Below are positions 31,976-40,802 of a stretch of 44,435 bases of DNA, in pieces. This DNA is from Bacillus carboniphilus (GTDB taxonomy: Bacteria; Bacillota; Bacilli; Bacillales; JC228), in NCBI RefSeq assembly GCF_039522365.1, contig NZ_BAAADJ010000054.1, forward strand, positions 1 to 44,435, read 5' to 3'. The translations under genes and the position numbers were made by a program. Within the stretch, counting starts at the first letter, position 1, and each line of letters opens with the position of its first letter. The notes beneath the pieces are model-generated. The model was not told where the DNA came from. It saw only the letters and a program-made list of their open reading frames with translations, and ran no database searches.

Positions 31976-32269
31976 GTGATTGAAGTGCGTAAGTTTTTTA
32001 GAAGATTTACATTTGTATTTAAGTTTTGGAAGTCGGTTCCGTTTATAAAGGACTTCTTTTTATCAAATGAAGTGGAAACTTATAAGAAAGTACTTAGTGG
32101 AACGTTGATTCTTGGCTATGCTTTGTTTCCTTTTGATATTATCCCGGATTTTATATTATTATTAGGCATTTTTGATGATGTTGTAGTGATAGGATTTATT
32201 GTAGAGAGAATGATCAAATGGGCACCTCCATCATTAAAAGAAAAGTATCGATTTCATGATCGTGAATAA
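31976..32269 (+). CDS. YkvA family membrane protein (DUF1232)
   Basis: Protein of about 97 residues with the DUF1232 core: LSGTLILGYALFPFDIIPDF, followed by LLGIFDDVVVIGFIVERMI. The PFDIIPD motif is the family mark. Two membrane helices are likely, with a basic N-terminus. Function unknown, although family members occur near toxins, transporters and cell-envelope genes. Two in-frame GTGs (31976 and 31985) can serve; both have a plausible SD (AAAGGA or AAGGTG). Monocistronic. Confidence 0.83.
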   Translation: MIEVRKFFRRFTFVFKFWKSVPFIKDFFLSNEVETYKKVLSGTLILGYALFPFDIIPDFILLLGIFDDVVVIGFIVERMIKWAPPSLKEKYRFHDRE

Positions 32270-32324
32270 AGCATCCCCGAATGCTTATTCTAATAAAGAA
32301 TGAATAGGTAAAGGAGATTTCAGT

Positions 32325-32552
32325 GTGCAGCCATATGAGATAAAAAATACAATTATTGATGACGGGTTTGATGGTGAAGAATCGGTGACTGTGGATTTCA
32401 CTTTGGAAAGTAAAAACTACAGTATCACGTTCGATAAGTCAGATCTGGAAATCTTAAATGTTTGGGTTTTTCAAGAAGGGACGTCACTCCCAGCTAATTT
32501 GTCAGACGATATAATTGAGTCCATAAGAGATGAAGTAAAAGAGAGGATCTAG
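32325..32552 (+). CDS. Small unknown protein (75 residues)
   Basis: Acidic soluble protein of 75 residues: TIIDDGFDGEESVTVDFTLE, then YSITFDKSDLEILNVWVF and a helical end (SDDIIESIRDEVKERI). No family recognised. The LNVW motif also occurs in the C-terminal domain of the response regulator at 30881-31774, in a similar setting (DLNVWLEQ there), but the match is too short to claim homology. The GTG start has AAGGAG 8 bases upstream, which supports expression. Only a weak hairpin follows at 32558-32574. Confidence 0.6.
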   Translation: MQPYEIKNTIIDDGFDGEESVTVDFTLESKNYSITFDKSDLEILNVWVFQEGTSLPANLSDDIIESIRDEVKERI

Positions 32553-32678
32553 TCAGGAAGACTGGGTCTTTTATTTCACTATAAGAAAGTATAAAATTTT
32601 GAAAGAAGTAAATTCGACGTAGGTAAAATTTTAAGGTCTATAGTATAAGTGTAACTAAGCCTAATCTTCGCCTAAAGG

Positions 32679-32700
32679 CTCGCCAATCGGCGAGTTTTCT
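32679..32700 (+). terminator. Intrinsic terminator upstream of the Cys-rich gene
   Basis: CTCGCC (32679-32684) pairs with GGCGAG (32689-32694) over a 4-base loop, then TTTTCTTT. Confidence 0.75.
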
Positions 32701-32719
32701 TTATAGCTGTAAATAAAAA

Positions 32720-32830
32720 ATCAACTTTTTTTGATTTACTAGTTGTTTTTTCCAGAAAAGGAGAATATAATCATATTAAATCAAATAATTTTGATTTATT
32801 TTTTTACTCATTACATCAAAATTATTTGAT
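32720..32830 (+). promoter_or_regulatory. Promoter framed by three ArsR-like palindromes
   Basis: A sigma-A promoter, TTGTTT (32743-32748), 17-bp spacer, TATAAT (32766-32771), is surrounded by three 16-bp imperfect palindromes of the form ATCAAnnnnnnTTGAT: 32720-32735, 32780-32795 and 32815-32830. The last two are perfect inverted copies of each other. One overlaps the expected transcription start. ATCAA..TTGAT palindromes are typical of ArsR/SmtB metal-sensing repressors. No arsR gene is in the window, so the regulator would be encoded elsewhere. Confidence 0.75.
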
Positions 32831-32872
32831 GGAGGAATCACTAAAAGTCTATCTATTAAAGGAGGGAAGAAA

Positions 32873-33022
32873 ATGACAAAATTTATTAAAAAAGTTGCTT
32901 CACAATCTAAATCAAGTTCTTCAGGTTGTTGTGGAGTAGAAATTAAGGAAGTAAAAGAAGAACCTGTACAACAAGAGTCTTGTTGTGGAACAACTAGTGG
33001 AAATGAATCTTGTTGTGGTTAA
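32873..33022 (+). CDS. Small Cys-rich protein with three CCG motifs (49 residues)
   Basis: ORF of 49 codons with AAAGGAGGG about 6 bases upstream. The protein has a basic N-terminus (MTKFIKKVASQSKSSSS) and three vicinal cysteine pairs, each in a CCG motif: SGCCGVE, ESCCGTT and ESCCG at the C-terminus. Vicinal Cys pairs bind thiophilic metal(loid)s, as in ArsD. Together with ArsR-like operators over its promoter and its own terminator, this points to an inducible As(III)/Sb(III) or heavy-metal binding peptide (inference). I know no named family for it. A 15-codon frame (32829-32876) overlaps its ATG but lacks an SD. Confidence 0.78.
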   Translation: MTKFIKKVASQSKSSSSGCCGVEIKEVKEEPVQQESCCGTTSGNESCCG

Positions 33023-33032
33023 TACAAATTGG

Positions 33033-33064
33033 ACTCCTTCTCGCACATGTGAAGGAGTTTTTTA
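33033..33064 (+). terminator. Terminator of the Cys-rich gene
   Basis: ACTCCTTC (33033-33040) pairs with GAAGGAGT (33051-33058), T run follows. Confidence 0.9.
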
Positions 33065-33079
33065 GTGGAGGGGATTGTA

Positions 33080-34258
33080 ATGGCTAGTAATGCAGCAAGG
33101 ATTAAAAATGATTTGAAATACTTATGTTCAACTCAGCTTCAAGGGAGGTTATCTGGTTCAACTGGAGCTAAACGGGCCGCCACCTTTTTAGCTGGAGAGC
33201 TAGAAAAATACGGTTTCATTCCAGCAGGGAAAGAAGGGTATTTTGAGAGTGTGTCAGTCCCAGCGGCTAGACTGTTAGGCGAGGCTACCTTATCCATTGG
33301 GAAATGGAACTTACTTCATAGGATAGAATTTGGAGAACTTGCTTATTATGGTGGGGGATCAGGTGAAGGTAGGCTGGTGGTACTCAAGGAAGGTTCTGAA
33401 TACGATGAGTCTGTTTTGGAGGGCAGTTTTGTTTTATTACGGGGAGATACAACAGATATGGATTTGAAGGAAACAGTGAGATCAGCTAATCAAATGGGTG
33501 TAAAAGCAATTCTAATGGATGGTGGGGAGCCCCGTTGGTTCCATAAATCAGTAATGGGTGACTACCGAACAACCGAACAAAATATACCTGTAATTAAGAT
33601 TAGAACCTCCTTACTCTCCGAAATAGAAGCACTAGAAGGACAAATGGTAAAACTAAATCTTCCAATAGAAACGGGTATTATGGAGTGTCAAAATGTAATG
33701 GGCTATTTACCAGGTCAGGATGCTGAAGGAAAAACGATTGCTTTTGCCACACACTATGATTTTTTAGGGGACGATCCTAGTGGATTTCGCTTTGAGGGAG
33801 CGGGCGATAATGCTGCAGGAGTCGCTACTATGTTAGAGCTAGCTAGGAAACTATCAGAGCAACGGTTGCCTTTAAATATTTTAATTGTATTCACAACAGG
33901 TGAGGAATCAAATTTATGGGGTGAAAAGCACTTCGTCTCAAATCCCCCCTTACAATTAGATCAAACAATTTATTTAGATGCTTTAGGTAGAAGCCCCTAT
34001 TACAGCCTTAATTTAGTTTATGATGAAAGTGAAAGATATTCGTTTGCTGAAGCTTTTACGTCACAGTGCTATAAGGATGGAATTAAGACCAATATTACGA
34101 GTAATCAAAAGCATTTATTTGATTTATTGATTACTGGAACTAGTGGTGTGAAATTCCGGCCATATCATACTCCGGATGATACATGGAAGCTGATCCATGT
34201 TGAGGTTTTGGAGGAAGTGGCTAATGCCCTTTACTCTTCTTGTAAAAGAATTAAGTAA
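33080..34258 (+). CDS. M28 family metallopeptidase
   Basis: About 392 residues, no signal peptide visible, so probably cytoplasmic. The M28 active site is complete in order: His in FATHYDFLG, bridging Asp in GAGDNAAGVA, catalytic Glu-Glu in TTGEESNLWG, Asp in YLDALGRS and His in YHTPDDTWKL. Residues about 85-200 form an inserted PA-like lid domain, as in secreted aminopeptidases of the family. It should be a two-zinc aminopeptidase. ATG 33080 has GGAGGGG about 6 bases upstream. The gene lies directly after the terminator of the Cys-rich gene and converges with the TetR gene. Confidence 0.87.
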   Translation: MASNAARIKNDLKYLCSTQLQGRLSGSTGAKRAATFLAGELEKYGFIPAGKEGYFESVSVPAARLLGEATLSIGKWNLLHRIEFGELAYYGGGSGEGRLVVLKEGSEYDESVLEGSFVLLRGDTTDMDLKETVRSANQMGVKAILMDGGEPRWFHKSVMGDYRTTEQNIPVIKIRTSLLSEIEALEGQMVKLNLPIETGIMECQNVMGYLPGQDAEGKTIAFATHYDFLGDDPSGFRFEGAGDNAAGVATMLELARKLSEQRLPLNILIVFTTGEESNLWGEKHFVSNPPLQLDQTIYLDALGRSPYYSLNLVYDESERYSFAEAFTSQCYKDGIKTNITSNQKHLFDLLITGTSGVKFRPYHTPDDTWKLIHVEVLEEVANALYSSCKRIK

Positions 34259-34351
34259 TAGATTTTGTATATTTTTGAAGGGAAAGCAGATGAAGAAGTA
34301 ACCATTCATCAAGGAAAGGAACCAAGATGCAAACTTTAAATCCAGATGCAA

Positions 34352-34386
34352 AAAAGCACTTTTTCCAATTAGGAAGAAGTGCTTTT
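34352..34386. terminator. Bidirectional terminator between convergent genes
   Basis: AAAAGCACTT (34352-34361) pairs with AAGTGCTTTT (34377-34386), with A/T tails on both sides. The right arm is inside the 3' end of the TetR gene. Confidence 0.8.
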
Positions 34387-35271
34387 CATTCTGTCTAGGA
34401 TGGAAGAAATAAGGCTTTCAAGGCTTTTTAATACAGCTTTACTAAATGTGATATCAGTTTTCAATGATTGTAAGGCACTTTCAAGTAAAAATTTTCTTGG
34501 TTCCTTTGATTGAAAGATTTCTTGTTGTATGAATTCAAGCAATTGGAGTGATTTCTCGTAATCCTTATGCTCTAGTGTTAATTTGGACTTTAGCTCATAA
34601 ATGGTTTTTTCAAATTCGTGAAAAAGTGAATTTTTAGTACTGGATTGATCAGGATACCAACGGTCAAGAAGGTCTGGTGGTATCAGTTGTACATCCGCAT
34701 TTGCAAGATCATGAACCATTGCAACTATTCGATCCACGCAGTACTTTACGACTGGCTCAACTTGGTTTTGTTTACCATATGCAAGGACATTTAGTTTTAG
34801 ATGGTGCTGAAGTATGGCATTAAACATAATCGCACAATCTAACAAATAGGGTTTTTTGTCCTCACCAAAAAGTTCGATAAAACGTTGATAGTACCAACGG
34901 AGTATTCGAAAGTGTCCCTTACGGATGAATTCCTTTAAATCCGGGTCGTTGGAGTATAGGACTTCATCAAATAAGGTGATGAGATTATTAGCTCTATTAA
35001 ATTGTAGTTGTAGGACCATTTGTTTTATAAAAATATCAATATTGCTCGGATCCTTTCCAAGTAGTAATTGGTCACGTTCTCTTTCCATTTCTAAATAAAC
35101 AGATTTAAAAATAGCGATTAACAAATCGTTTTTGGAAGGAAAATAGTTATAAAAGGTTCCCTTGGCTATTCCACTATAGTCTAAGATATCCTGAATAGAA
35201 GTAGACTGGAATCCTTTTTCTATAAATAATTGATGGGCCATCTTAATGACATGCTGTTTACGGTCCTTCAT
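34369..35271 (-). CDS. TetR/AcrR family repressor with long C-terminal region
   Basis: About 300 residues, longer than most TetR proteins (about 190-220). The N-terminal helix-turn-helix is typical: AHQLFIEKGFQSTSIQDILD, then GIAKGTFYNYFPSKNDLL. The rest is helical ligand-binding and dimer domain plus about 90 extra residues (KTIYELKSKLTLEHKDYEKS onward). It is divergent from a DHA2 efflux pump and probably represses it, binding the TAGAC/GTCTA-type palindromes between the genes. I use ATG 35271, with AAAGGTGAT upstream; the frame is open to 35304. Confidence 0.88.
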   Translation of the reverse strand: MKDRKQHVIKMAHQLFIEKGFQSTSIQDILDYSGIAKGTFYNYFPSKNDLLIAIFKSVYLEMERERDQLLLGKDPSNIDIFIKQMVLQLQFNRANNLITLFDEVLYSNDPDLKEFIRKGHFRILRWYYQRFIELFGEDKKPYLLDCAIMFNAILQHHLKLNVLAYGKQNQVEPVVKYCVDRIVAMVHDLANADVQLIPPDLLDRWYPDQSSTKNSLFHEFEKTIYELKSKLTLEHKDYEKSLQLLEFIQQEIFQSKEPRKFLLESALQSLKTDITFSKAVLKSLESLISSILDRMKSTSS

Positions 35272-35366
35272 TTCATCACCTTTTCCACTAGACTGACGGT
35301 ACAAAACTTATATTACATAGCCAAACCTGTTCTTCATAGTCCTGTTGTAATAGGAAAATTTTTAGA

Positions 35367-35448
35367 TTGCACAAATTAGACTACTGGTATATGATATTGT
35401 TTATGTTCTTTATGGAACTATAGTACAAATAAATAGACTAAGTGTCTA
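35367..35448 (+). promoter_or_regulatory. Efflux pump promoter with candidate TetR operators
   Basis: TTGCAC (35367-35372), 17-bp spacer, TATGAT (35390-35395). The spacer contains TTAGACTACTGGTATA and a second site TAGACTAAGTGTCTA lies at 35434-35448. Both resemble the TAGAC..GTCTA operators of LmrA/YxaF-type TetR repressors. Confidence 0.75.
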
Positions 35449-35460
35449 GGGGGGGACAAT

Positions 35461-36972
35461 ATGGAAGCAACTAATACTACACCGAATCGTCCGCCTTACG
35501 GAATCATTGCCGTTTTGATGATTGGGGCTTTTATTGCTTTTTTAAATAATACATTATTAAATGTTGCGTTACCGTCTATCATGACAGATTTAGATGTAGA
35601 AACAGCAACAGTTCAATGGCTGACTACAGGTTATATGCTAGTCAACGGGGTTTTAATTCCTGCTACGGCCTTTTTAATTGAAAAATATAGTGTTCGTCGA
35701 TTGTTTCTAGTAGCGATGACGTTGTTTACAACGGGAACAATCATAGCAGGGATGGCTGATGTGTTTCCAGTTCTTTTAAGCGCACGAATGGTTCAAGCAT
35801 CAGGTTCTGCGATTATGATGCCGTTACTTATGAATGTAATGCTTGTTAGCTTCCCAGTTGAAAAAAGAGGAGCAGCAATGGGAGTATTCGGTCTTATTCT
35901 GATGTTTGCTCCTGCAATTGGTCCTACTTTATCCGGTTGGATTATTGAACATTACGACTGGAGAATGCTGTTTCATTTTATTACACCAATTGCTGCTACC
36001 ATATTACTTCTAGGGTTCTTCTTGTTAAAAGACAAAAAAGAAAAAGTAGTGATGCAGTTAGATTTACTATCTCTTGTTTTGTCCACTTTAGGGTTCGGTG
36101 GTTTGCTTTATGGATTTAGTTCTGCGAGTAATTTAGGGTGGGACAGTCCTTTCGTTTATGGAACCATTATTATCGGTGCAATATCACTGACAGTATTCAT
36201 TATTCGTCAATCTAAATTGGAGCGCCCAATGCTTAATTTTGGGGTTTTTAAGTATCCGATGTTTTCTCTATCTTCAACGATTACGATTGTTGTGAATACT
36301 GCCATGTTCTCTGGTTTTCTTTTATTACCTATATACGTTCAAACAATTCGCGGAATTTCTCCATTTGAATCGGGCTTAATGCTATTGCCAGGTGCCTTAC
36401 TAAATGCAGCAATGTCACCTATTACTGGCCGCTTGTTCGATAAGATAGGTGGAAAAATACTAGCAGTCACAGGATTAGCGATAACCACCCTTGTGACGTA
36501 TTTGTTCAGTCAATTAACGATGGAGACTGGATACTACTATATCATGTTCCTACATGCTGTGCGTATGTTCGGTATGTCGATGGTATTTATGCCAGTCTCA
36601 ACGAATGGGCTAAACCAATTACCTAGACGTTTTTATCCGCATGGTACAGCTATGAATAATACACTGAATCAAGTTTCAGCCGCTATTGGTACTGCGCTCT
36701 TAATTACACTTATGTCAATACGTCAAGAGCAATACACAGCGGAGGCATTAGGACAACTAACAGGGCAACCATCGGCTGATGTCCAATACCAAATTATGCT
36801 GGAAGCCATGTTAGGTGGTATTAACGATACGTTCTTCATTTCAACCTTTATTACAGCTATAGCATTGATCCTGGCCTTCTTTATGAAGCGTGCCAAACAA
36901 GCAGAAGATCCATTGGAAGAAAAACAGGAGCAGGTTGAAAAAAAGGTGAAACCTGAGTTGGTTAAAAGCTAA
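35461..36972 (+). CDS. DHA2 family drug efflux MFS transporter (EmrB/QacA/LmrB type)
   Basis: Protein of 503 residues with fourteen predicted membrane helices. Helix 1 ends IAFLNNTLLNVALPSIMTDL, and TVQWLTTGYMLVNGVLIPAT is the DHA2 signature in helix 2. VSTNGLNQLPRRFYPHGTAMNN and NQVSAAIGTAL near the end fit the LmrB/EmrB subgroup. Proton-driven export of lipophilic drugs is the usual role. It is controlled by the divergent TetR gene, judged by the shared promoter region. GGGGGGG lies about 6 bases before the ATG. A terminator follows. Confidence 0.9.
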   Translation: MEATNTTPNRPPYGIIAVLMIGAFIAFLNNTLLNVALPSIMTDLDVETATVQWLTTGYMLVNGVLIPATAFLIEKYSVRRLFLVAMTLFTTGTIIAGMADVFPVLLSARMVQASGSAIMMPLLMNVMLVSFPVEKRGAAMGVFGLILMFAPAIGPTLSGWIIEHYDWRMLFHFITPIAATILLLGFFLLKDKKEKVVMQLDLLSLVLSTLGFGGLLYGFSSASNLGWDSPFVYGTIIIGAISLTVFIIRQSKLERPMLNFGVFKYPMFSLSSTITIVVNTAMFSGFLLLPIYVQTIRGISPFESGLMLLPGALLNAAMSPITGRLFDKIGGKILAVTGLAITTLVTYLFSQLTMETGYYYIMFLHAVRMFGMSMVFMPVSTNGLNQLPRRFYPHGTAMNNTLNQVSAAIGTALLITLMSIRQEQYTAEALGQLTGQPSADVQYQIMLEAMLGGINDTFFISTFITAIALILAFFMKRAKQAEDPLEEKQEQVEKKVKPELVKS

Positions 36973-36987
36973 ACATGTGACTAAAAT

Positions 36988-37020
36988 GGAGTAGATTCTT
37001 TCAGGGGTCTACTCCTTTAT
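36988..37020 (+). terminator. Terminator of the DHA2 gene
   Basis: GGAGTAGA (36988-36995) pairs with TCTACTCC (37008-37015), T run follows. Confidence 0.85.
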
Positions 37021-37067
37021 ATTTGTACGGTATAATGAGGGCATATACGATTGCAAGGAGCAAATCA

Positions 37068-37676
37068 ATGATTGAACACGAGTTTGACGATTTATTACAT
37101 ATAAATACGAGAGCTGACCAAAAGGGAATGGTGACCTCATTTCATTACTATCCTTATGAACCAACTCCATACGAAGCATTACAGTGGTTGTTTACTCAAT
37201 ATACACTTAGTCCGAATGACCATGTTGTTGACTATGGAAGTGGCAAAGGACGATTAGCTTTTTTTATTCATCATTTATTTCAAGCTGCTGTTGTAGGAGT
37301 TGAAATGAATGAGCACTTTCATAAAGATGCTTTAGTTAATAGAGAATATTATTTAAAGAAGTTAAAAGGAAAAGACGCAGATATTCATTTTTATTGTTGT
37401 TTAGCAGAGGATTATAAGGTGAAGCCTGTAGACAATCGTTTTTATTTTTTTAACCCTTTTTCCATTCAAATCTTTATGAAAATCGCAAATAATATTTTGG
37501 GATCCATTGAGAAACATCCTCGTGAGGTTGAGCTAATCCTATACTACGGATCCGAAGACTATACTTATTATTTGGAGAACCAAACCCCTTTCCTACTAAA
37601 AGAAGAAATCACAATACCTAATCTCTATGATAAAAACCCAAATGAAAGATTCCTTATTTACAAATGGGACTACTAA
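37068..37676 (+). CDS. Class I SAM-dependent methyltransferase-like protein
   Basis: About 202 residues. The SAM-binding loop is HVVDYGSGKGRLAFFI, followed by the acidic end of strand 2 in VVGVEMNE and a later FYFFNPFSIQIF segment in the motif IV position (NPF). It should methylate a small molecule, nucleic acid or protein; no substrate clue is present. ATG 37068 has AAGGAG about 7 bases upstream; the frame is open to 37023. Monocistronic with a strong terminator. Confidence 0.8.
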   Translation: MIEHEFDDLLHINTRADQKGMVTSFHYYPYEPTPYEALQWLFTQYTLSPNDHVVDYGSGKGRLAFFIHHLFQAAVVGVEMNEHFHKDALVNREYYLKKLKGKDADIHFYCCLAEDYKVKPVDNRFYFFNPFSIQIFMKIANNILGSIEKHPREVELILYYGSEDYTYYLENQTPFLLKEEITIPNLYDKNPNERFLIYKWDY

Positions 37677-37679
37677 CCT

Positions 37680-37712
37680 TCGGGGCGTGAATGGCACGCT
37701 CCGAGTTTTTTT
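37680..37712 (+). terminator. Terminator of the methyltransferase gene
   Basis: TCGGGGCGTG (37680-37689) pairs with CACGCTCCGA (37695-37704) with one wobble, T7 tail. Confidence 0.9.
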
Positions 37713-37837
37713 CACAAGGTGGAAAGTATTAGATTGAATAATTGGGGGAAAATAGGGGAAAAGTTATATGCTTAAAGGAATGGACCTAACATATTGTTAA
37801 ACAGCTAGTCTTTACAATGATGGATTGGAGTGAAAGT

Positions 37838-39298
37838 ATGATGAAGTTTTTACAGAATATTGGTCGGTCGCTCATGCTTCCCGTTGCAGTGTTACCTGTT
37901 GCCGCTATTTTGATGGGGATTGGTTACTGGATTGACCCTTCAGGGTGGGGAGAGGGTAGTCCACTTGCTGCCTTTCTAATAAAGGCAGGGGAGTCGGTTA
38001 TAAATAACTTACCCGTTTTATTCGCAGTTGGGGTAGCACTAGGAATGTCAAGAGATAAAGACGGTGCCGCTGCTTTAAGTGGTCTTGTTGGTTTTCTAGT
38101 TGTCACCACATTATTATCCACTGATACCGTTGCCATGCTACTTGGTATTGAGGCTGATAGCGTAAATGCCGCGTTTGAGAAAATAGACAACCCGTTTATT
38201 GGGATTCTATCGGGTGGAGTAGCAGCCGCTATGTACAATCGATTTAGCAAGGTAGAACTACCTGCGGCTCTTGCCTTTTTTAGTGGTCGAAGATTGGCTC
38301 CGATTATGACGGCGGTTGCCATGCTGGTAGTATCCTTAATTTTATTATTTGTATGGCCATACGTTTATTCCGCACTCGTGTCATTTGGTGAAGCCATCAG
38401 TAAAATGGGTGCAATCGGTGCTGGGTTATATGGATTCTTTAACCGTTTGTTGATTCCTACTGGCTTGCATCATGCGCTTAATGCCGTGTTTTGGTTTGAT
38501 GTGGCGGGCATTAACGATATCGGTAACTTCTGGGCAGGTACTGGAGAAAAAGGTGTTACTGGTATGTACCAAGCCGGTTTCTTCCCAGTGATGATGTTTG
38601 GTTTACCTGCAGCAGGGTTAGCTATGTATCATACGGCTAAATCTGCAAAAAAGAAGCAAGTAGCCTCCCTTATGTTGGCCGCTGGTTTTGCAGCTTTCTT
38701 TACGGGGGTTACGGAACCACTTGAATTTGCCTTTATGTTTGTAGCACCTGCTCTTTATTTCGTTCATGCCGTTTTAACAGGCATTTCAATGATGATTGCG
38801 GCTATGTTTAATTGGACGGCAGGCTTTGGATTTAGTGCGGGGTTCGTTGACTTCTTCTTAAGTTCACGCCTACCCTTGGCCAATCAACCTTATATGCTGC
38901 TTGTTCAAGGGCTTGTCTTTGCTGTCATCTATTATTTCTTATTCCGATTCCTCATCACGAAATTTAATCTGACCACTCCAGGTAGGGAGGATACGGATGA
39001 ATTGGTGGAAACAGAAATCGAAGACGGAAAACCTACTCACACTGGTGGCCAAAACAAGCATGCTGTTATGGCTGAAACTATTTATGAAGGATTAGGTGGA
39101 GACGAAAATGTTACGTCCATCTACAACTGTACAACTAGACTTAGGGTAGAAGTGAGGGACATGGATGCAGTCAATCAAAACAAAATTAAAAGTGCCGGTG
39201 TACCGGGGATCAACGTCGTTGGCCCTCACAGTATCCAAGTGATCGTAGGTACTCAGGTTCAGTTTGTAGCGGACGAAATTGATAAAATAAGGAAATAA
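37838..39298 (+). CDS. nagP: N-acetylglucosamine-type PTS transporter, EIICB
   Basis: About 486 residues. The IIC domain (1-370) has LPVAVLPVAAILMGIGYWID, the sugar-site loop GVTEPLEFAFMF and IPTGLHHALNAVFWFDVAGI, which is characteristic of GlcNAc-specific rather than glucose-specific members. The IIB domain (about 410-486) has the phosphorylated Cys in SIYNCTTRLRVEV. There is no IIA domain, so the phosphate must come from another IIA protein such as PtsG/Crr. It should import and phosphorylate N-acetylglucosamine. ATG 37838 has TGGAGTG about 7 bases upstream. nagA/nagB are not adjacent. Confidence 0.85.
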   Translation: MMKFLQNIGRSLMLPVAVLPVAAILMGIGYWIDPSGWGEGSPLAAFLIKAGESVINNLPVLFAVGVALGMSRDKDGAAALSGLVGFLVVTTLLSTDTVAMLLGIEADSVNAAFEKIDNPFIGILSGGVAAAMYNRFSKVELPAALAFFSGRRLAPIMTAVAMLVVSLILLFVWPYVYSALVSFGEAISKMGAIGAGLYGFFNRLLIPTGLHHALNAVFWFDVAGINDIGNFWAGTGEKGVTGMYQAGFFPVMMFGLPAAGLAMYHTAKSAKKKQVASLMLAAGFAAFFTGVTEPLEFAFMFVAPALYFVHAVLTGISMMIAAMFNWTAGFGFSAGFVDFFLSSRLPLANQPYMLLVQGLVFAVIYYFLFRFLITKFNLTTPGREDTDELVETEIEDGKPTHTGGQNKHAVMAETIYEGLGGDENVTSIYNCTTRLRVEVRDMDAVNQNKIKSAGVPGINVVGPHSIQVIVGTQVQFVADEIDKIRK

Positions 39299-39314
39299 GC
39301 GAAGAAGCCACAAT

Positions 39315-39350
39315 ATTCGGGGTGTGCCTGTAACGCCCCGAATTTCTTTG
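39315..39350 (+). terminator. Terminator of the PTS gene
   Basis: ATTCGGGG (39315-39322) pairs with CCCCGAAT (39336-39343), then TTTCTTTG. Confidence 0.85.
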
Positions 39351-39446
39351 TTTAAAAAAGATGAAAGAAAGAAGGATTTTAGCAGAAATCCTCGAATATT
39401 GTTGATTTAAGAATAGAAGTTGGTAGAGGAAGTGTGGAGACGCCTA

Positions 39447-40709
39447 ATGGTCAATTATCTCAAGGATTTTTTATTAACAATTTTCTTCATTTTCTCACCG
39501 TTGGTTTTTTACCCATATATTTATAAATATAAAAATAATCTCATTTTATATCGATTCTTAATACTCCTTCTTTTTTCAGTGATCATCGTGACGATCATGT
39601 CCCTTCCTATCAATATAGAAGGCGTCGTCTATGATTTTCGCTCCATTCCAGTTATCGTTGGCTCTCTTTATGGTGGCCCGATTGTCTCTTCTATTTTATT
39701 TTCAGTGATAGTGGTTTACAGATGGGTTCTTGGGAATCCGAATACGATCCTTTACATTGTTTCGTTACTTCCTACTATTGTGATTGTTTTCTTTTGTCTA
39801 AGAAAGTTCATTCAGCTAAATATGTATTCAAGAATATTGCTTGCTGTGGTCTTATGTACCATCATGAAAATGTTAACGATTACGATTTATTTAACAATCT
39901 TGCATAACCTTGATATGGTCTTCAATAACTTGGTTGAAACACTTCAGACATACTTCGTCCAAGCACTGATTGTTGGAATATGTGTATATTTGGTCGAGTT
40001 TTTAAACAAATATTTTTACATCCAAGATGAAGTTTATAAAAGTGAACGAATCAAATTAGTAAGTGAAATGGCTGCATCGGTTGCACATGAAATTCGAAAC
40101 CCACTTACTTCTGTAAGGGGATTCATTCAGCTATTAGCTGCAGAGAATGTGGATTCTACAAAGAAAGAATATTACCAAAAGATTTGTTTAGAAGAACTTG
40201 AGCGAGCCGACCATATTATTTCGGATTACCTTTCGCTTGCCAAATCAGAACCGGAAATAATTGAAAAGATAAATGTTAAGGATGAAATTGAATACCTTTC
40301 CCACGTACTGTTGACTTATGCAACTTACAATAATATAGAGATACAAACAGTGATTTCTGAAGACCAAGATTTCCTTACTATGGGAGACAAATTTAGACTC
40401 AGACAGGCCTTTATTAACATCGGGAAGAATGCGATTGAAGCCATGGAAAATGGGGGAATGCTAGAAATCAAGGTAAGTAGGAAATCTCAAAGTGTAGAAA
40501 TTGTGATTAGTGATACAGGGATTGGTATGACTCCTGAGCAAATAAGTCGACTTGGAACACCGTACTATTCTACAAAGGAAAAAGGGACAGGCTTAGGAAC
40601 AATGGTATCCTTTTCTATTATTAAGAAGTTGGGTGGTAAAATAGATATAAATAGTGAAGTTAACAAGGGAACAACCTATACCTTTACTTTTCCGGCGGTC
40701 GTATCATAA
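39447..40709 (+). CDS. KinB-like membrane sensor histidine kinase (5TM, LytS-type sensor)
   Basis: About 420 residues. Five or six helices at 1-195 match the 5TMR LytS/KinB sensor type, with the DFRSIPVIVGSLYGGPIVS motif. The HisKA box is MAASVAHEIRNPLTSVRGFI with the phosphorylated His. The ATPase domain has N box INIGKNAIEAM, G1 DTGIGM, and G2 GTGLGTMVSF. No response regulator gene is adjacent, typical of kinases feeding the Spo0F-Spo0A phosphorelay. ATG 39447 has GGAG about 9 bases upstream; TTG 39420 has none. Confidence 0.87.
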   Translation: MVNYLKDFLLTIFFIFSPLVFYPYIYKYKNNLILYRFLILLLFSVIIVTIMSLPINIEGVVYDFRSIPVIVGSLYGGPIVSSILFSVIVVYRWVLGNPNTILYIVSLLPTIVIVFFCLRKFIQLNMYSRILLAVVLCTIMKMLTITIYLTILHNLDMVFNNLVETLQTYFVQALIVGICVYLVEFLNKYFYIQDEVYKSERIKLVSEMAASVAHEIRNPLTSVRGFIQLLAAENVDSTKKEYYQKICLEELERADHIISDYLSLAKSEPEIIEKINVKDEIEYLSHVLLTYATYNNIEIQTVISEDQDFLTMGDKFRLRQAFINIGKNAIEAMENGGMLEIKVSRKSQSVEIVISDTGIGMTPEQISRLGTPYYSTKEKGTGLGTMVSFSIIKKLGGKIDINSEVNKGTTYTFTFPAVVS

Positions 40710-40802
40710 AAGGGAAAACATTTGTGTACTTCTATTAAAAGAAATAAAATGTAGGAGAGATTACATAATAGGAACTTCAAATTAAAAATTGGGGTGTCAT
40801 CA

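Noticed and set aside
32829-32876. 15-codon leader peptide overlapping the Cys-rich gene by ATGA
   Set aside because: No SD upstream and it starts inside an operator palindrome; the overlap can be accidental.
36138-36150. GGTGGGACAGTCC in the DHA2 transporter gene as a repeat fragment
   Set aside because: It lies in conserved coding sequence and lacks both a second arm and an inverted partner.
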